A DNA stretch of 64,000 nt. Origin: VRUE01 sp963717375 (lineage in GTDB: Bacteria; Actinomycetota; Thermoleophilia; Solirubrobacterales; 70-9). The stretch spans positions 2,170,001 through 2,234,000 of the forward strand of contig OY970329.1 of assembly GCA_963717375.1 (NCBI GenBank). The letters are read 5' to 3'. Below, in pieces: positions 16,828 through 28,218 of this stretch. A model generated the notes under the pieces. It did no database searches and was not told where the DNA came from. It was given only the letters and a program-made list of their open reading frames with translations. How positions within the stretch are numbered: the stretch's first letter is position 1; each line of letters opens with the position of its first letter. Made by a program: the position numbers and the translations under genes.

Positions 16828-18009
16828 ATGACGGAAAACGGCCATCGCGGCGCGAAGCAGAGGGTGCTTGTCGCCGGTGGCGGAATTGCCGGCCTCGAGG
16901 CGGCCCTTGCCCTGCGTGACCTGACCGGGGGCCTGGTTGAGGTTCGCCTGCACGACCCCCGCCGCGAATTTGCCTTCAGGCCGTTTGCCGTCGGCGAGCC
17001 ATACGGCGCGGCAAGGATCTTTCACTGCAACCTGCGACAGCTCGCCGAGCGCTGTGGCGCTTCCTTTCATGCCGATGGCATCGTCTCGGTCGACGCCGGG
17101 CGCCGGATCGCGATCAGCCGCGACGGCAACCGCCTGTCCTACGACCACCTCTTGGTGGCGTGCGGCGTGCGGATGCTCTCGTCCGTGCCCGGCGCGGTCA
17201 CCTTCTGGGGGGTGGCGGACGAAGGTCAGGTCGGCGCCGTGATCGCCGCCCTGCGCGGCGGGAGGCTGCGGCGCCTGGTCCTGACGATGCCCGGTGGCCA
17301 CAGCTGGGCATTGCCGCTCTACGAGCTGGCGCTGATGGGCGCGGCAGCGCTGGAGAAGGGGGGCGCGACTCACACGCGGATAACCGTGGTCACCCCGGAG
17401 GACGCGCCGCTGGAGATTTTCGGGATTCGCGCCAGCAAACAGATGATGGGCCTGCTGGAGGAGCGCGGCGTTGAGGTCCTTGTTGACGCCCACCCGGTCC
17501 ACTTCGACGGCGGCCGGCTGCGGATCGCCCCGGGCGAGGAGATCGAGGCAGACGCGGTGATCGGCCTCCCCCGCCTGGAGGGCCGCCGCATCGAGGGCAT
17601 TCCCCACGACCCCGACGGACTAATCGGTGTCGATGAGCACGGCAAGGCGATTGGGCTCGAGCGGGTCTTCGCCGCCGGGGACGTCACCACTTTCCCGATC
17701 AAGCAGGGAGGGGTCGCTACGCAGCAGGCGGACTGCGTCGCCGAAACGATCGCCGCCGAGGCCGGCGTCGAGATACACCCGCGACCCTTCGATCCGATCC
17801 TGCGCGGCGTGCTCTGGGCCGGAACCGCGCCGCGTTACCTCTACGGTCGTCCGACCGGCGGCCACGGCGAGACCTCGAGCCTCAGCGAGCGGCCCCAGTG
17901 GCCCTTGCGGAACGGCAAGGTGGCAGGTCGCTACATCACACCCTTCCTTCGCGCCTTCGCCGGCGAGAGCAGCTCCACCGTGAGCGTCGGCTCGCCTTCG
18001 GCCCGTTGA
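16828..18009 (+). CDS. FAD-dependent pyridine nucleotide-disulfide oxidoreductase family
   Basis: This is a 393-residue flavoprotein of the NDH-2/sulfide:quinone-reductase-like group. The FAD-binding glycine motif is VAGGGIAGLEAA near residue 14; the second dinucleotide fold spans about 150-260; the C-terminal FAD motif is RVFAAGDVTTFP. The catalytic Cys pair of true sulfide:quinone reductases is not obvious, so quinone or other acceptor use is open. An ATG 36 bases upstream in frame is an alternative start. It is likely monocistronic; the next gene begins 18 bases downstream. Confidence 0.82.
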   Translation: MTENGHRGAKQRVLVAGGGIAGLEAALALRDLTGGLVEVRLHDPRREFAFRPFAVGEPYGAARIFHCNLRQLAERCGASFHADGIVSVDAGRRIAISRDGNRLSYDHLLVACGVRMLSSVPGAVTFWGVADEGQVGAVIAALRGGRLRRLVLTMPGGHSWALPLYELALMGAAALEKGGATHTRITVVTPEDAPLEIFGIRASKQMMGLLEERGVEVLVDAHPVHFDGGRLRIAPGEEIEADAVIGLPRLEGRRIEGIPHDPDGLIGVDEHGKAIGLERVFAAGDVTTFPIKQGGVATQQADCVAETIAAEAGVEIHPRPFDPILRGVLWAGTAPRYLYGRPTGGHGETSSLSERPQWPLRNGKVAGRYITPFLRAFAGESSSTVSVGSPSAR

Positions 18010-18027
18010 TTCGGGTTTGATTGGGCG

Positions 18028-18762
18028 GTGAGCGACGCCCTCGTGCAGCGTTACCGAGCCGCCCGCCGCGACCGCGGGCTGGCGGTGTTGGAGGGTTTCC
18101 ACGCGCTCAAGCACGCGCTGCGCTTCGGTGCTGAGCTGGTCGAGGCGGTTGCCAGCGACAGCGAGGAGCTGGAGCGGCTGGCGGCGGAGCTTGCACCCGA
18201 CCTGGTCGGCTCGCTGGCCCAGCGGGTCACGCCGGTCGAAGCCGAGGTCCTGGTACGGATGGCACCGCACGCGCCGCGCACCGGTGTGATCTCGATCGCC
18301 CGCCGGCCGGTGGTCGACCTGGCGGCGGCGCTGGCCGACGAGCGGGCGGCTCCGGTGGTCTTGCTCGAGGACCCGCGCTCGATGGGGAATATGGGGGCGT
18401 GCGTGCGGGTCGCCGCTGCCGCCGATGCGGCCGCTGTACTCACGACCGGCAGCAATGACCCCTGGCACCCCGAGGCGCTGCGCGGCGCGGCGGGCCTGCA
18501 TTTCGCCCTGCCGGTGGCGCCGGTCGAGGAGCTGCCGGAAAGCGACCGCCCCCTGGTTGCAATCGATCCCGACGGCGAGACCAGCGACCTGCGGGCGCTC
18601 TCGCCTCGCGCCATCCTCGCCTTCGGCACGGAGCGCTACGGGCTCAGCGAAGCGCTGCTTGAACGCGCCGACGAGCGCCTCGCGATCCCGATGCGGGAGG
18701 GCGTCTCCAGCCTCAACCTCGCTACGGCGGTCGCCGCGGTGCTCTTTTCGCGGCGCCTTTGA
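18028..18762 (+). CDS. TrmH/SpoU-family RNA 2'-O-methyltransferase
   Basis: This is a 244-residue SPOUT-fold enzyme that transfers methyl from SAM to a ribose 2'-OH in rRNA or tRNA. An N-terminal substrate-binding domain (about 1-95) precedes the knotted domain with motif 1 (NMGACVRVAAAADA), motif 2 (FGTERYGLSEAL) and motif 3 (IPMREGVSSLNLATAVAAVLF). The target nucleotide cannot be deduced. The GTG start follows the upstream stop by 18 bases. The call is firm at family level. Confidence 0.9.
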   Translation: MSDALVQRYRAARRDRGLAVLEGFHALKHALRFGAELVEAVASDSEELERLAAELAPDLVGSLAQRVTPVEAEVLVRMAPHAPRTGVISIARRPVVDLAAALADERAAPVVLLEDPRSMGNMGACVRVAAAADAAAVLTTGSNDPWHPEALRGAAGLHFALPVAPVEELPESDRPLVAIDPDGETSDLRALSPRAILAFGTERYGLSEALLERADERLAIPMREGVSSLNLATAVAAVLFSRRL

Positions 18763-18795
18763 ACCTCGCCGGGCACGGCTCCGTAGACCGGGCCA

Positions 18796-19140
18796 ATGAA
18801 GCGAATCGTCGCCCTTCTCATCCCGGTTCTGGCCGTGGCGTTGCTCACCAGTCAGGCCGCGCCCGCCGCGCAATCCGGGCCGGCCCAGGCCAGCGGAGCA
18901 AAGACGGTCGACATCAATCACTTCAAATTCCACCCAAAGACCCTCGAAGTCGCCAAGGGCACGAAGGTCGTCTTCTCCAACTCCTCCGGCACCGCCCACA
19001 CCGCGACCGACAAGGGCGCCTTCGACAGCGGCGTCATCAAGCCCGGCGAATCCGTCGCGGTGCGTTTCGAACAGAAGGGGACGTTCCGCTACCACTGCGA
19101 AATCCACCCCTTCATGCACGGCAAGATCGTCGTCGGCTGA
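18796..19140 (+). CDS. Secreted cupredoxin (plastocyanin-like)
   Basis: This is a 114-residue exported blue-copper-type protein. A Sec signal covers about residues 1-28. The mature domain carries the type I copper ligands: His in SGTAHTAT, then Cys, His and Met in YHCEIHPFMHG. Such proteins shuttle electrons outside the membrane or buffer copper. Several C-terminal basic residues suit an acidic partner. It is preceded by the methyltransferase gene with no obvious operon link. Confidence 0.85.
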   Translation: MKRIVALLIPVLAVALLTSQAAPAAQSGPAQASGAKTVDINHFKFHPKTLEVAKGTKVVFSNSSGTAHTATDKGAFDSGVIKPGESVAVRFEQKGTFRYHCEIHPFMHGKIVVG

Positions 19141-19271
19141 GCTCGCTGGACCCTCAGCGGGGATTGCGAAAAATTACGGATGCATCAAGCAGGGACAAGG
19201 CATAGCCTGCGGAACATGTAGGCGCGGCGTTTTGGCCGCTCCGTTGGTCAACCAATCGAAAGGACGCCGCC

Positions 19272-19661
19272 TTGCCGTTTGCCGATATCAACATCGGAGA
19301 AGCCCTCCTCATTGCATTCGAGGTCTTCTTCTTCGTGATTTGGATCTGGATCCTGATCACAATCCTCACCGACCTCTTCCGCGACCACGAAACCTCCGGC
19401 TGGGTGAAGGCGGCCTGGGTCCTGTTCCTGGTCTTCATCCCGTTCCTGACGGCGCTGATCTATCTGATCGCCCGCGGCAGCGGCATGCGCGACCGCACGA
19501 TCAAGGCGCAGGCTGAGGCCAAGCAGCACTTCGATTCATACGTCCGCGAACAGGCCCACACCACGCCCGCTGACGAACTGCACAAGCTCAACGAGCTGAA
19601 GGAAAAGGGCGCGCTCTCCTCAGAGGAGTTCGATAAGGCGAAGGCCAAACTGCTGGCCTAG
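19272..19661 (+). CDS. Membrane protein with PLDc_N-like helices and SHOCT domain
   Basis: This is a 129-residue protein with two membrane helices, about residues 8-35 and 47-68, joined by a short charged loop, then a helical region ending in a SHOCT motif (ADELHKLNELKEKGALSSEEFDKAKAKLL, shown here in parts: LNELKEKGALS, EEFDKAKAKLL). The TTG start has AAAGGA 7 bases upstream. SHOCT domains are short oligomerisation modules found at the ends of membrane or stress proteins. The exact function is unknown. A strong hairpin follows its stop. Confidence 0.75.
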   Translation: MPFADINIGEALLIAFEVFFFVIWIWILITILTDLFRDHETSGWVKAAWVLFLVFIPFLTALIYLIARGSGMRDRTIKAQAEAKQHFDSYVREQAHTTPADELHKLNELKEKGALSSEEFDKAKAKLLA

Positions 19662-19669
19662 CGCTTCTC

Positions 19670-19695
19670 CCCGGGGGCGCTGCGGCGTCCCCGGG
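19670..19695 (+). terminator. Stem-loop terminator after the SHOCT gene
   Basis: CCCGGGGGCGC (19670-19680) pairs with the 11 bases at 19685-19695 (one G-T wobble) around a TGCG loop. It starts 9 bases after the stop codon. No T-run follows directly, but the stem is very stable. Confidence 0.65.
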
Positions 19696-19791
19696 CCTCG
19701 CCGCCGTTCAGATTTCTCCTGCAAGGAGTCGCTTTCTGCAACCAAAGTTGCAAGTTATTAGCGATTCCTAACATTTAGGCGCTGTCTTCGC

Positions 19792-19797
19792 TACCTT
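19792..19797 (+). promoter_or_regulatory. TACCTT, putative leaderless -10 of the NlpC/P60-like gene
   Basis: TACCTT ends 9 bases before the ATG; there is no ribosome site. The same GCTACCTTGC string occurs upstream of sbp at 136-145. The gap from 19696 to 19806 is unusually AT-rich and includes GCAAC-CAAA-GTTGC near 19738-19751. Confidence 0.4.
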
Positions 19798-19806
19798 GCG
19801 CCGTCG

Positions 19807-21027
19807 ATGCGCGTTCCCCTTCGCGGTAACTCTTGGCGGCTGCTGCTGCCCGCGGCGCTGCTCCTCGCCGTCCTCTGCGTGGCCACTTCGGCCCCGGCGA
19901 AGGACCTCGAAGAAAAGCTCGACGCCACGCAGGGCAAGCTCAGCCACGTGCGCGAAAGCCAGAGCTCCCTGGCGGCGACGATCGCCGAACAGAACAAGGC
20001 GATCGACTCGATGATCGGCGAAGTCTCAGCCCTGCGCCAGCAGCAGGCCGCGGTCGAGTCGGAACTGAACGCGAAGCAGGATGAACTTGACAGCGCGACG
20101 GCAAAGCTCGCCGCCGACAAGCACCAACTGGCCCTGGTCCGTGAACGCCTGCAGCGCGCGCTCGGGGTCCTGCGCCAGCGCCTCGTCGCGATCTACGAGG
20201 CCGGCAGCCCCGACATGCTCAACGTGGTCCTCGACTCGGCCAGCTGGTCGGAAGTGACGACCCGCGCCGAGTACCTGAGCCAGGTGCAGGAATACGACGA
20301 CTCGGTCGCCGGCCGGGTCAAGGGGCTGCGCGACGAAGCGCGCGCCACGGTCAAGCGGATGACCGCCGTCCGGCGCCAGATCAAGGAGTCCCGCGACGCG
20401 ATCGCGGTCAAGGAGCGCGAAGTCGCCGCTGCCAGCGCGGAAGCCGAGTCTCGCTTCGCCGAACTGAAGTCGGCCCAGGCCGAACGCCGTGCCGCGATGG
20501 AATCGCTCGAGTCGCGCGAAGAAGCGCTGAGCAACAACCTCGCGGCGATCTCAGAACAGATCGCCAGCACGACCGGGGCGCCCGCGCCGGTGACCGGCAC
20601 CCCAGCGCCGCTGACCCCGGGCCAGAGCGCCAGCTACATCTCCGAAAGCCAGGCCAGCGTGCCGAGCGAGGCGCCCTCCGCCATCGCCGGTGCGATCGAA
20701 GCTGCCAACTCGATCGCCACCACCCCCTACATCTGGGGCGGCGGCCACGGCTCCTTCGAATCGTCGGGCTATGACTGCTCGGGCGCGGTCAGCTTTGCCC
20801 TCAACGGCGGCGGCTTCCTCTCCAGCCCGCTCGACTCGACCGGCTTGGAGACCTGGGGCGAACCTGGCCCGGGCCAGTGGATAACCGTCTACGCCAACGC
20901 CGAACACGCCTGGATGATCATCGCCGGCCTCGCCTTCGACACCGTCGGCGGCCCCGGCCCGCGCTGGCACAGCTCACCTGTTGATTCGCCCGAAGGCTTC
21001 ATCGCCCGCCACCCGCCGGGCTACTAG
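19807..21027 (+). CDS. Coiled-coil secreted NlpC/P60-like cell-wall hydrolase
   Basis: This is a 406-residue exported protein. A signal peptide (about 1-32) is followed by two long coiled-coil blocks (about 35-125 and 165-250) of the PcsB/RipA kind, a Pro/Thr linker, then a C-terminal cysteine-peptidase-like domain from about residue 300. The catalytic Cys is in YDCSGAVSFAL and the His in NAEHAWMIIAG, as in NlpC/P60 endopeptidases that cut peptidoglycan stems. The coiled coils likely hold the enzyme inactive until it binds a divisome partner such as FtsEX. Its stop overlaps the stop of the convergent gene. Confidence 0.82.
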   Translation: MRVPLRGNSWRLLLPAALLLAVLCVATSAPAKDLEEKLDATQGKLSHVRESQSSLAATIAEQNKAIDSMIGEVSALRQQQAAVESELNAKQDELDSATAKLAADKHQLALVRERLQRALGVLRQRLVAIYEAGSPDMLNVVLDSASWSEVTTRAEYLSQVQEYDDSVAGRVKGLRDEARATVKRMTAVRRQIKESRDAIAVKEREVAAASAEAESRFAELKSAQAERRAAMESLESREEALSNNLAAISEQIASTTGAPAPVTGTPAPLTPGQSASYISESQASVPSEAPSAIAGAIEAANSIATTPYIWGGGHGSFESSGYDCSGAVSFALNGGGFLSSPLDSTGLETWGEPGPGQWITVYANAEHAWMIIAGLAFDTVGGPGPRWHSSPVDSPEGFIARHPPGY

Positions 21028-22391
21028 ACCAGCGCGGTAGCCCAGTTCGCGGCGTTGCCGCGGCTGACGTGGATCACGCCCTCGAAGCCTTCGCGCTGCA
21101 GGATTGAGGCAGCCAGGCCGCTGCGCTTGCCCGCCTTGCAGATCGTCGCCACCGGGCGCTCGCGCGGCACCTCGTCGATGCGCTCTCGGAGCTGGCCGAA
21201 GGGGATGTGGAGCGAGCCGGGGATGTGGGCGGACTCGAACTCGGCAGCGTTGCGCACGTCCAGCACCAGCGGGCCGTCGGAGCCGTCGAGGCGCCGCGCA
21301 AGCTCGGCCAGGTCGATCGCCTCGATCCGCTCCACCGGCCGGTCCTCGGCCCGCCAGGCGGTCATGCCCCCGCCGAGGAAGCCGCGCACGCGCAGACCGA
21401 CCGCGGCGAGCAGTTCGGCGCCCTCGAGCTCGTTGCCGTCGGAGGCGGCAACGACGAGCAGCTCGGCGTCGACCGGGACGACCTGCGCCACCTTGGTGGC
21501 GAAGCCGGTGTCATAGCCGGAGGCGCTGATTGCGCCGGGGATGTGGGCCTCGTCGAACTGTTCGTTGGTGCGCGAGTCGATCGCCAGGGCGCCTTCCGCG
21601 ATCGCCGCCTCGAAGCCGTGCGGGGTGAGCTGGGTCGGCGCCGAGATCGATTCGACCAGCGGGCCGCGGTTGAGCGAGACGATGTGGGCGACGTTGGGTG
21701 GCTTGCTGCCGATCGAGGCGACGGCGTCCTCGACGAACTCGGCCTCGCTCTCGAACTCGAGCGCGCGGTTGTGACGCTTCTCGAAGCCGATCGTCGAGCA
21801 GGTCTTGAGATCGATGCCCGAGCTGCCGCAGAGCGAGCCGCCGAGGTGGCCGGGCCAGACCTCGGTCTCCTCGGGCAGGGTCAGGAGGCGCTCGTGAAGC
21901 GAGCGGAAGATGTCGGCGGCGCCCTCGCGCGGCTCGACCGCGAGGTCGGGGCGGGCGACGTCGCCGACGAAGAGGCAATCGCCGGTCAGCGCCGCCCAGG
22001 GATCGTCGCCGCGCGAGGCATCGCGGAGCAGGAACGAGGTGTGCTCGGGGCGGTGGCCGGGGGTGTGGATCGCCTCGATCGTCGCCCCATCGCCCAGCTT
22101 CAAGATCCAGCCGTCGCTGAAGGCGTCGTGTGGGTACTCCGCTTCGGCCAGCTCGTGGACGTGGATCGTGGCGCCGCTGGCGCGGGCGAGGCGGCCGTGC
22201 CCGGAGACGTGGTCGGCATGGTTGTGGGTCTCCAGCACGTGCTCGATCCGCACCCCGTGCAGGCGCGCGAGGTGCAGGTAGGGGTCGATATCCCACTGCG
22301 GGTCGACCACGGCGGCGACGCCGGAGGCGGTGTCGCCGACGAGGTAGGAGGCGCAGCCGAGGTCCTCGTGAATTACCTGCCGAAAGAGCAT
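21024..22391 (-). CDS. MBL-fold persulfide dioxygenase with two rhodanese domains
   Basis: This is a 455-residue three-domain protein. The N-terminal metallo-beta-lactamase domain (about 1-220) has the iron-binding THNHADHVSGH motif and resembles ETHE1-type persulfide dioxygenases. The first rhodanese domain (about 255-345) lacks a Cys at the active loop (AASDGNELEG) and is probably structural. The second (about 360-450) has an intact loop, CKAGKRSG. The product should oxidise glutathione- or mycothiol-type persulfides and relay sulfane sulfur. It starts at MLFRQV; eight upstream residues in frame are not needed. Confidence 0.87.
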   Translation of the reverse strand: MLFRQVIHEDLGCASYLVGDTASGVAAVVDPQWDIDPYLHLARLHGVRIEHVLETHNHADHVSGHGRLARASGATIHVHELAEAEYPHDAFSDGWILKLGDGATIEAIHTPGHRPEHTSFLLRDASRGDDPWAALTGDCLFVGDVARPDLAVEPREGAADIFRSLHERLLTLPEETEVWPGHLGGSLCGSSGIDLKTCSTIGFEKRHNRALEFESEAEFVEDAVASIGSKPPNVAHIVSLNRGPLVESISAPTQLTPHGFEAAIAEGALAIDSRTNEQFDEAHIPGAISASGYDTGFATKVAQVVPVDAELLVVAASDGNELEGAELLAAVGLRVRGFLGGGMTAWRAEDRPVERIEAIDLAELARRLDGSDGPLVLDVRNAAEFESAHIPGSLHIPFGQLRERIDEVPRERPVATICKAGKRSGLAASILQREGFEGVIHVSRGNAANWATALV

Positions 22392-22397
22392 CGGATC

Positions 22398-22403
22398 AGG
22401 GTA
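22398..22403 (-). promoter_or_regulatory. TACCCT, putative leaderless -10 of the MBL-rhodanese gene
   Basis: On the minus strand TACCCT ends 6 bases before the ATG, with no ribosome site between, as at several other genes here. Confidence 0.45.
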
Positions 22404-22497
22404 GCGACGGCGCAAACCGGGTACTTAAGTGGCAGCGCAGTTCCCGTGTCCCGGGCGGGACAGGCCCGGCCGGAGCGGGCGACCGAAGGAGAGGACC

Positions 22498-23151
22498 ATG
22501 GAGTCAGCCTCGATCCGTGCACACCAACCGGCCGTCGGCAATGGAGGGCAGCAGCCAGTCGGCGCGGTGCAAGTGCGTGAGGGTTGGACGCCCGCGGATC
22601 CGGCGCCGCTGGGCCTCGCCGCCTTCGCGCTCACCACCTTCGTGCTCAGCATGTTCAACGCCGATCTGGTCAGCAAAGCGGGTGAGCCCGTGGTCCTCGG
22701 CCTCGCGCTCGGCTACGGCGGCATCGCCCAGATCCTCGCCGGGATGTGGGAGTTCCGCACCGGCAACACCTTCGGCGCGGTGGCCTTCACCTCGTTTGGA
22801 GCCTTCTGGCTCTCTTACTGGGCGCTGGTGACCTTTTTCGCCGGCGACATCCCCGCCGCGCACGTCGCCGCTTCGGTCGGGCTCTACCTGATCGCCTGGG
22901 GCATCTTCACCACCTACATGTTCGTCGCCTCGCTGCGCACGAACGCGGCGGTGGCCGTCGTCTTCTTCCTGCTTGCCGTGACCTTCTTCCTGCTCGGGAT
23001 CGGCAACGCGAACGAAACCAGCGGCATGGTCGAAGCCGGCGGCTGGTTCGGGCTGGCCACGGCGGTGGCGGCCTGGTATGCATCGTTTGCGGCGGTCGTC
23101 AACTCGACCTTCGGACGGACGGTCCTGCCGGTCCGCCCACTAGGTCACTGA
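22498..23151 (+). CDS. satP: Acetate uptake transporter, GPR1/FUN34/YaaH family
   Basis: This is a 217-residue membrane permease with six hydrophobic helices after a polar N-terminus of about 35 residues. The motif FNADLV and the segment GNTFGAVAFTSFGAFWLSYW are typical of acetate/succinate permeases of the SatP type. The ATG follows AAGGAGAGG (22487-22495). It lies 14 bases before acetyl-CoA synthetase, so the pair forms an acetate-assimilation operon: import then activation. The substrate is inferred from family and neighbour. Confidence 0.87.
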   Translation: MESASIRAHQPAVGNGGQQPVGAVQVREGWTPADPAPLGLAAFALTTFVLSMFNADLVSKAGEPVVLGLALGYGGIAQILAGMWEFRTGNTFGAVAFTSFGAFWLSYWALVTFFAGDIPAAHVAASVGLYLIAWGIFTTYMFVASLRTNAAVAVVFFLLAVTFFLLGIGNANETSGMVEAGGWFGLATAVAAWYASFAAVVNSTFGRTVLPVRPLGH

Positions 23152-23165
23152 GCGAGGGAGGCGGA

Positions 23166-25151
<1,986 letters not shown>

Positions 25152-25154
25152 CGT

Positions 25155-25961
25155 CTAACCGCTGCGCTCGTCAACCAGGCGCTGGACCGCGACCTCCAGC
25201 GATTGCAGCTGTTCCTGCACGCTCCTCAGCTCGCGCAGGGCGAGCGCCTCGGCGCTGACCTGCTCGGCCTCCAGCTCTTCCTCGACCTCGACGATTTCGG
25301 GGCTAAGGAAGCGTTGGGCGAAGGCGCCGGTGAGCAGGGCGACGAAGCCGATGCCGACGATCAGGATCGCGACCGAGACGATTTCGCCGCCGGTCGTGGT
25401 CGGGTAGATGCTGGAGCCGAGCGTAGTCATCGTCGTCACCGCCCAGTAGATCCCCTGCCAGTCGTTGAGATGTTGGGAACCTTTCTCGAAGGCGACGAAG
25501 AGGGCGCCGCCGCCGATCACGGTGAGGACGGCGAGGAACATCGCGTAGTGCAGCCCCTGCAGCGAGAAGACCTCGCGCGAGAGCTGCGCCAAGCGCAGCA
25601 GCCTGGTCAAGCGCAACAGCCGCAGCACGCGCAGCCCCTGCAGACCGGCCGGCAGGACCGGCGGGGTGAAGATGACGAGAAAAGGATCGAGCGGGTGGTG
25701 GCGGAGCCACTTGCGACGGTCGGGGACGACGGCGAGCATCACCACGAGCTCGATCAGGAAGGCGCTCCAGGTGACCCAGTTGAGGATACGAGCGACGTCC
25801 TCCAGCGCGCCGCCCGGATGAGACTCGCTGATCGCCACCATCGGCAGCGTCAGCGCCGCCGCGATCAACATCGGCGTGTTCAGCCGTTCGGCCACCCGCG
25901 TGCTGCGCGCGTCCATCCCCGGCGGGTAGATCTTGAGCTCCTGCTGCGCCTCGGGCTCCAT
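25155..25961 (-). CDS. Voltage-gated-channel-like ion transporter with altered filter
   Basis: This is a 268-residue membrane protein of the six-helix ion channel type. Helices S1-S3 are followed by an S4-like segment with regularly spaced Arg (LRVLRLLRLTRLLRLAQL, about residues 105-122), then S5, a pore loop and S6. The pore loop reads TTMTTLGSSIYPTT where K+ channels have TVGYGD, so the canonical potassium filter is missing. The C-terminal 60 residues form a coiled coil that could drive tetramerisation. The Met at 25961 is chosen; the frame upstream is non-homologous. Ion selectivity is unknown. Confidence 0.75.
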   Translation of the reverse strand: MEPEAQQELKIYPPGMDARSTRVAERLNTPMLIAAALTLPMVAISESHPGGALEDVARILNWVTWSAFLIELVVMLAVVPDRRKWLRHHPLDPFLVIFTPPVLPAGLQGLRVLRLLRLTRLLRLAQLSREVFSLQGLHYAMFLAVLTVIGGGALFVAFEKGSQHLNDWQGIYWAVTTMTTLGSSIYPTTTGGEIVSVAILIVGIGFVALLTGAFAQRFLSPEIVEVEEELEAEQVSAEALALRELRSVQEQLQSLEVAVQRLVDERSG

Positions 25962-26042
25962 CCGGGTCTGATTCGACGCCCGCGCCCAGGTGCCTACCCG
26001 CGTTTCGCTTTCACGCGAGAGCAGTTGTGTCAGGATCGCCGC

Positions 26043-26462
26043 ATGGCAGATAAATCGGTCGCGGACCAACTCCGCGGATTCGGCGTGAAAGGCATCCTCG
26101 TGCAGATGGCCGAACGTGGGCAGATTCTTGAGTTGAAGTGCGAGATGCCGCAGTGCTATCACCCCAACGGACGCGACAAGTTCGAATCGCTCGCGACGGA
26201 GCGCAGGTTGTGGGCGCCCTCGCGCGACCACTACCCGATCCTCAGTTCGGCCGGTGGAAAGCTGCGTGCCGACAACGTTCGGTTGTCCCATATCGAGTGC
26301 AATCAGCGTGACCACACGCGGCGGAAGCAGATCGGGGCGCTGCTTCTTGCAGGCGAATCACTGGAAGACATCGCCGACACGCTGAACCGCAAGAAGACCC
26401 CGGCGTTTCACGGAACGAAACGATGGACGGCGGCCATGGTGCGCGAGGCCTACGTGTCCTAG
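26043..26462 (+). CDS. HNH-nuclease-like small protein with recombinase-like C-terminus
   Basis: This is a 139-residue soluble protein. The N-terminal half has a possible zinc/HNH arrangement: CEMPQCYHPNGRDKFE, then RDHYPILSSAGG, then LSHIECNQRDH. The C-terminal part (ESLEDIADTLNRK...GTKRWTAAMVREAY) resembles the helix-turn-helix region after the catalytic domain of serine recombinases. The gene is lower in GC than its neighbours: one line from 26101 has 33 G/C of 60. CAGGAT ends 6 bases before the ATG. It could be a stand-alone nuclease or a remnant of a mobile element; neither is shown. Confidence 0.6.
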   Translation: MADKSVADQLRGFGVKGILVQMAERGQILELKCEMPQCYHPNGRDKFESLATERRLWAPSRDHYPILSSAGGKLRADNVRLSHIECNQRDHTRRKQIGALLLAGESLEDIADTLNRKKTPAFHGTKRWTAAMVREAYVS

Positions 26463-26507
26463 TCCGGGTTCCGCTTCGCGCGAAATGGAAGAGCGTGGCG
26501 GGTCTCC

Positions 26508-26538
26508 AGAAACGACAAGACCCGCCGGAGCGGGTCGA
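26508..26538 (-). terminator. Rho-independent-type terminator, copy 1 of a repeat
   Basis: On the minus strand GACCCGC-TCCG-GCGGGTC (26536-26519) is followed by TTGTCGTTT. The 32 bases 26508-26539 are identical to 32947-32978. Confidence 0.6.
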
Positions 26539-26628
26539 GTCTGGTTGAAGCGGGAACCACCCCGCACGCGGCCGATACCCACCGCTCAGGCTACTACCGG
26601 TGGTCCGCGCCAGACCTCGATCGCTCTG
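26508..26628 (-). ncRNA. Candidate small structured RNA with its own terminator
   Basis: On the minus strand a TATAGG hexamer (26632-26637) could start a transcript of about 120 nt. GTCTGG/CCAGAC (plus-strand 26539-26544 and 26610-26615) would close a junction holding two hairpins: CCACCG/CGGTGG (26579-26584 and 26598-26603) and GCGGG/CCCGC (26550-26554 and 26561-26565). A GC hairpin with a T-rich tail follows at 26536-26509. The gap from 26463 to 26770 holds no protein gene I can support. The fold was drawn by eye; there is no homology to a named RNA. Confidence 0.35.
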
Positions 26629-26770
26629 GCGGCCTATATATGGAGGGCACCGGACTCGAACTGGATCCAACGGCAGGCAATGAGTCGCCTGCGGCGTGGG
26701 TCTCCCGGCGCGTTCGGCGGCGGCTTCGTACCATGGTCGGGCAAGCAATCGACCAGGAGACGCGCACTCG

Positions 26771-28198
<1,428 letters not shown>

Positions 28199-28218
28199 GC
28201 CCGCCGCGTCGCGCCCGG

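Noticed and set aside
19696..19806. c-di-AMP (ydaO) riboswitch before the NlpC/P60-like gene
   Set aside because: The gap is too short and lacks the conserved core; a -10-like hexamer just before the ATG argues for a leaderless transcript.
26640..26710. tRNA-like segment on the minus strand (GTTCGAGTCC followed by GCCCTCCA)
   Set aside because: The T-arm has two mismatches, no D-arm or 7-bp acceptor partner is found, and the anticodon loop would have 8 bases. At best it is a degenerate remnant.
26463..26770. SAH or SAM riboswitch upstream of ahcY
   Set aside because: The conserved core sequences of these riboswitches were not found on the plus strand, and the visible terminator points the other way.
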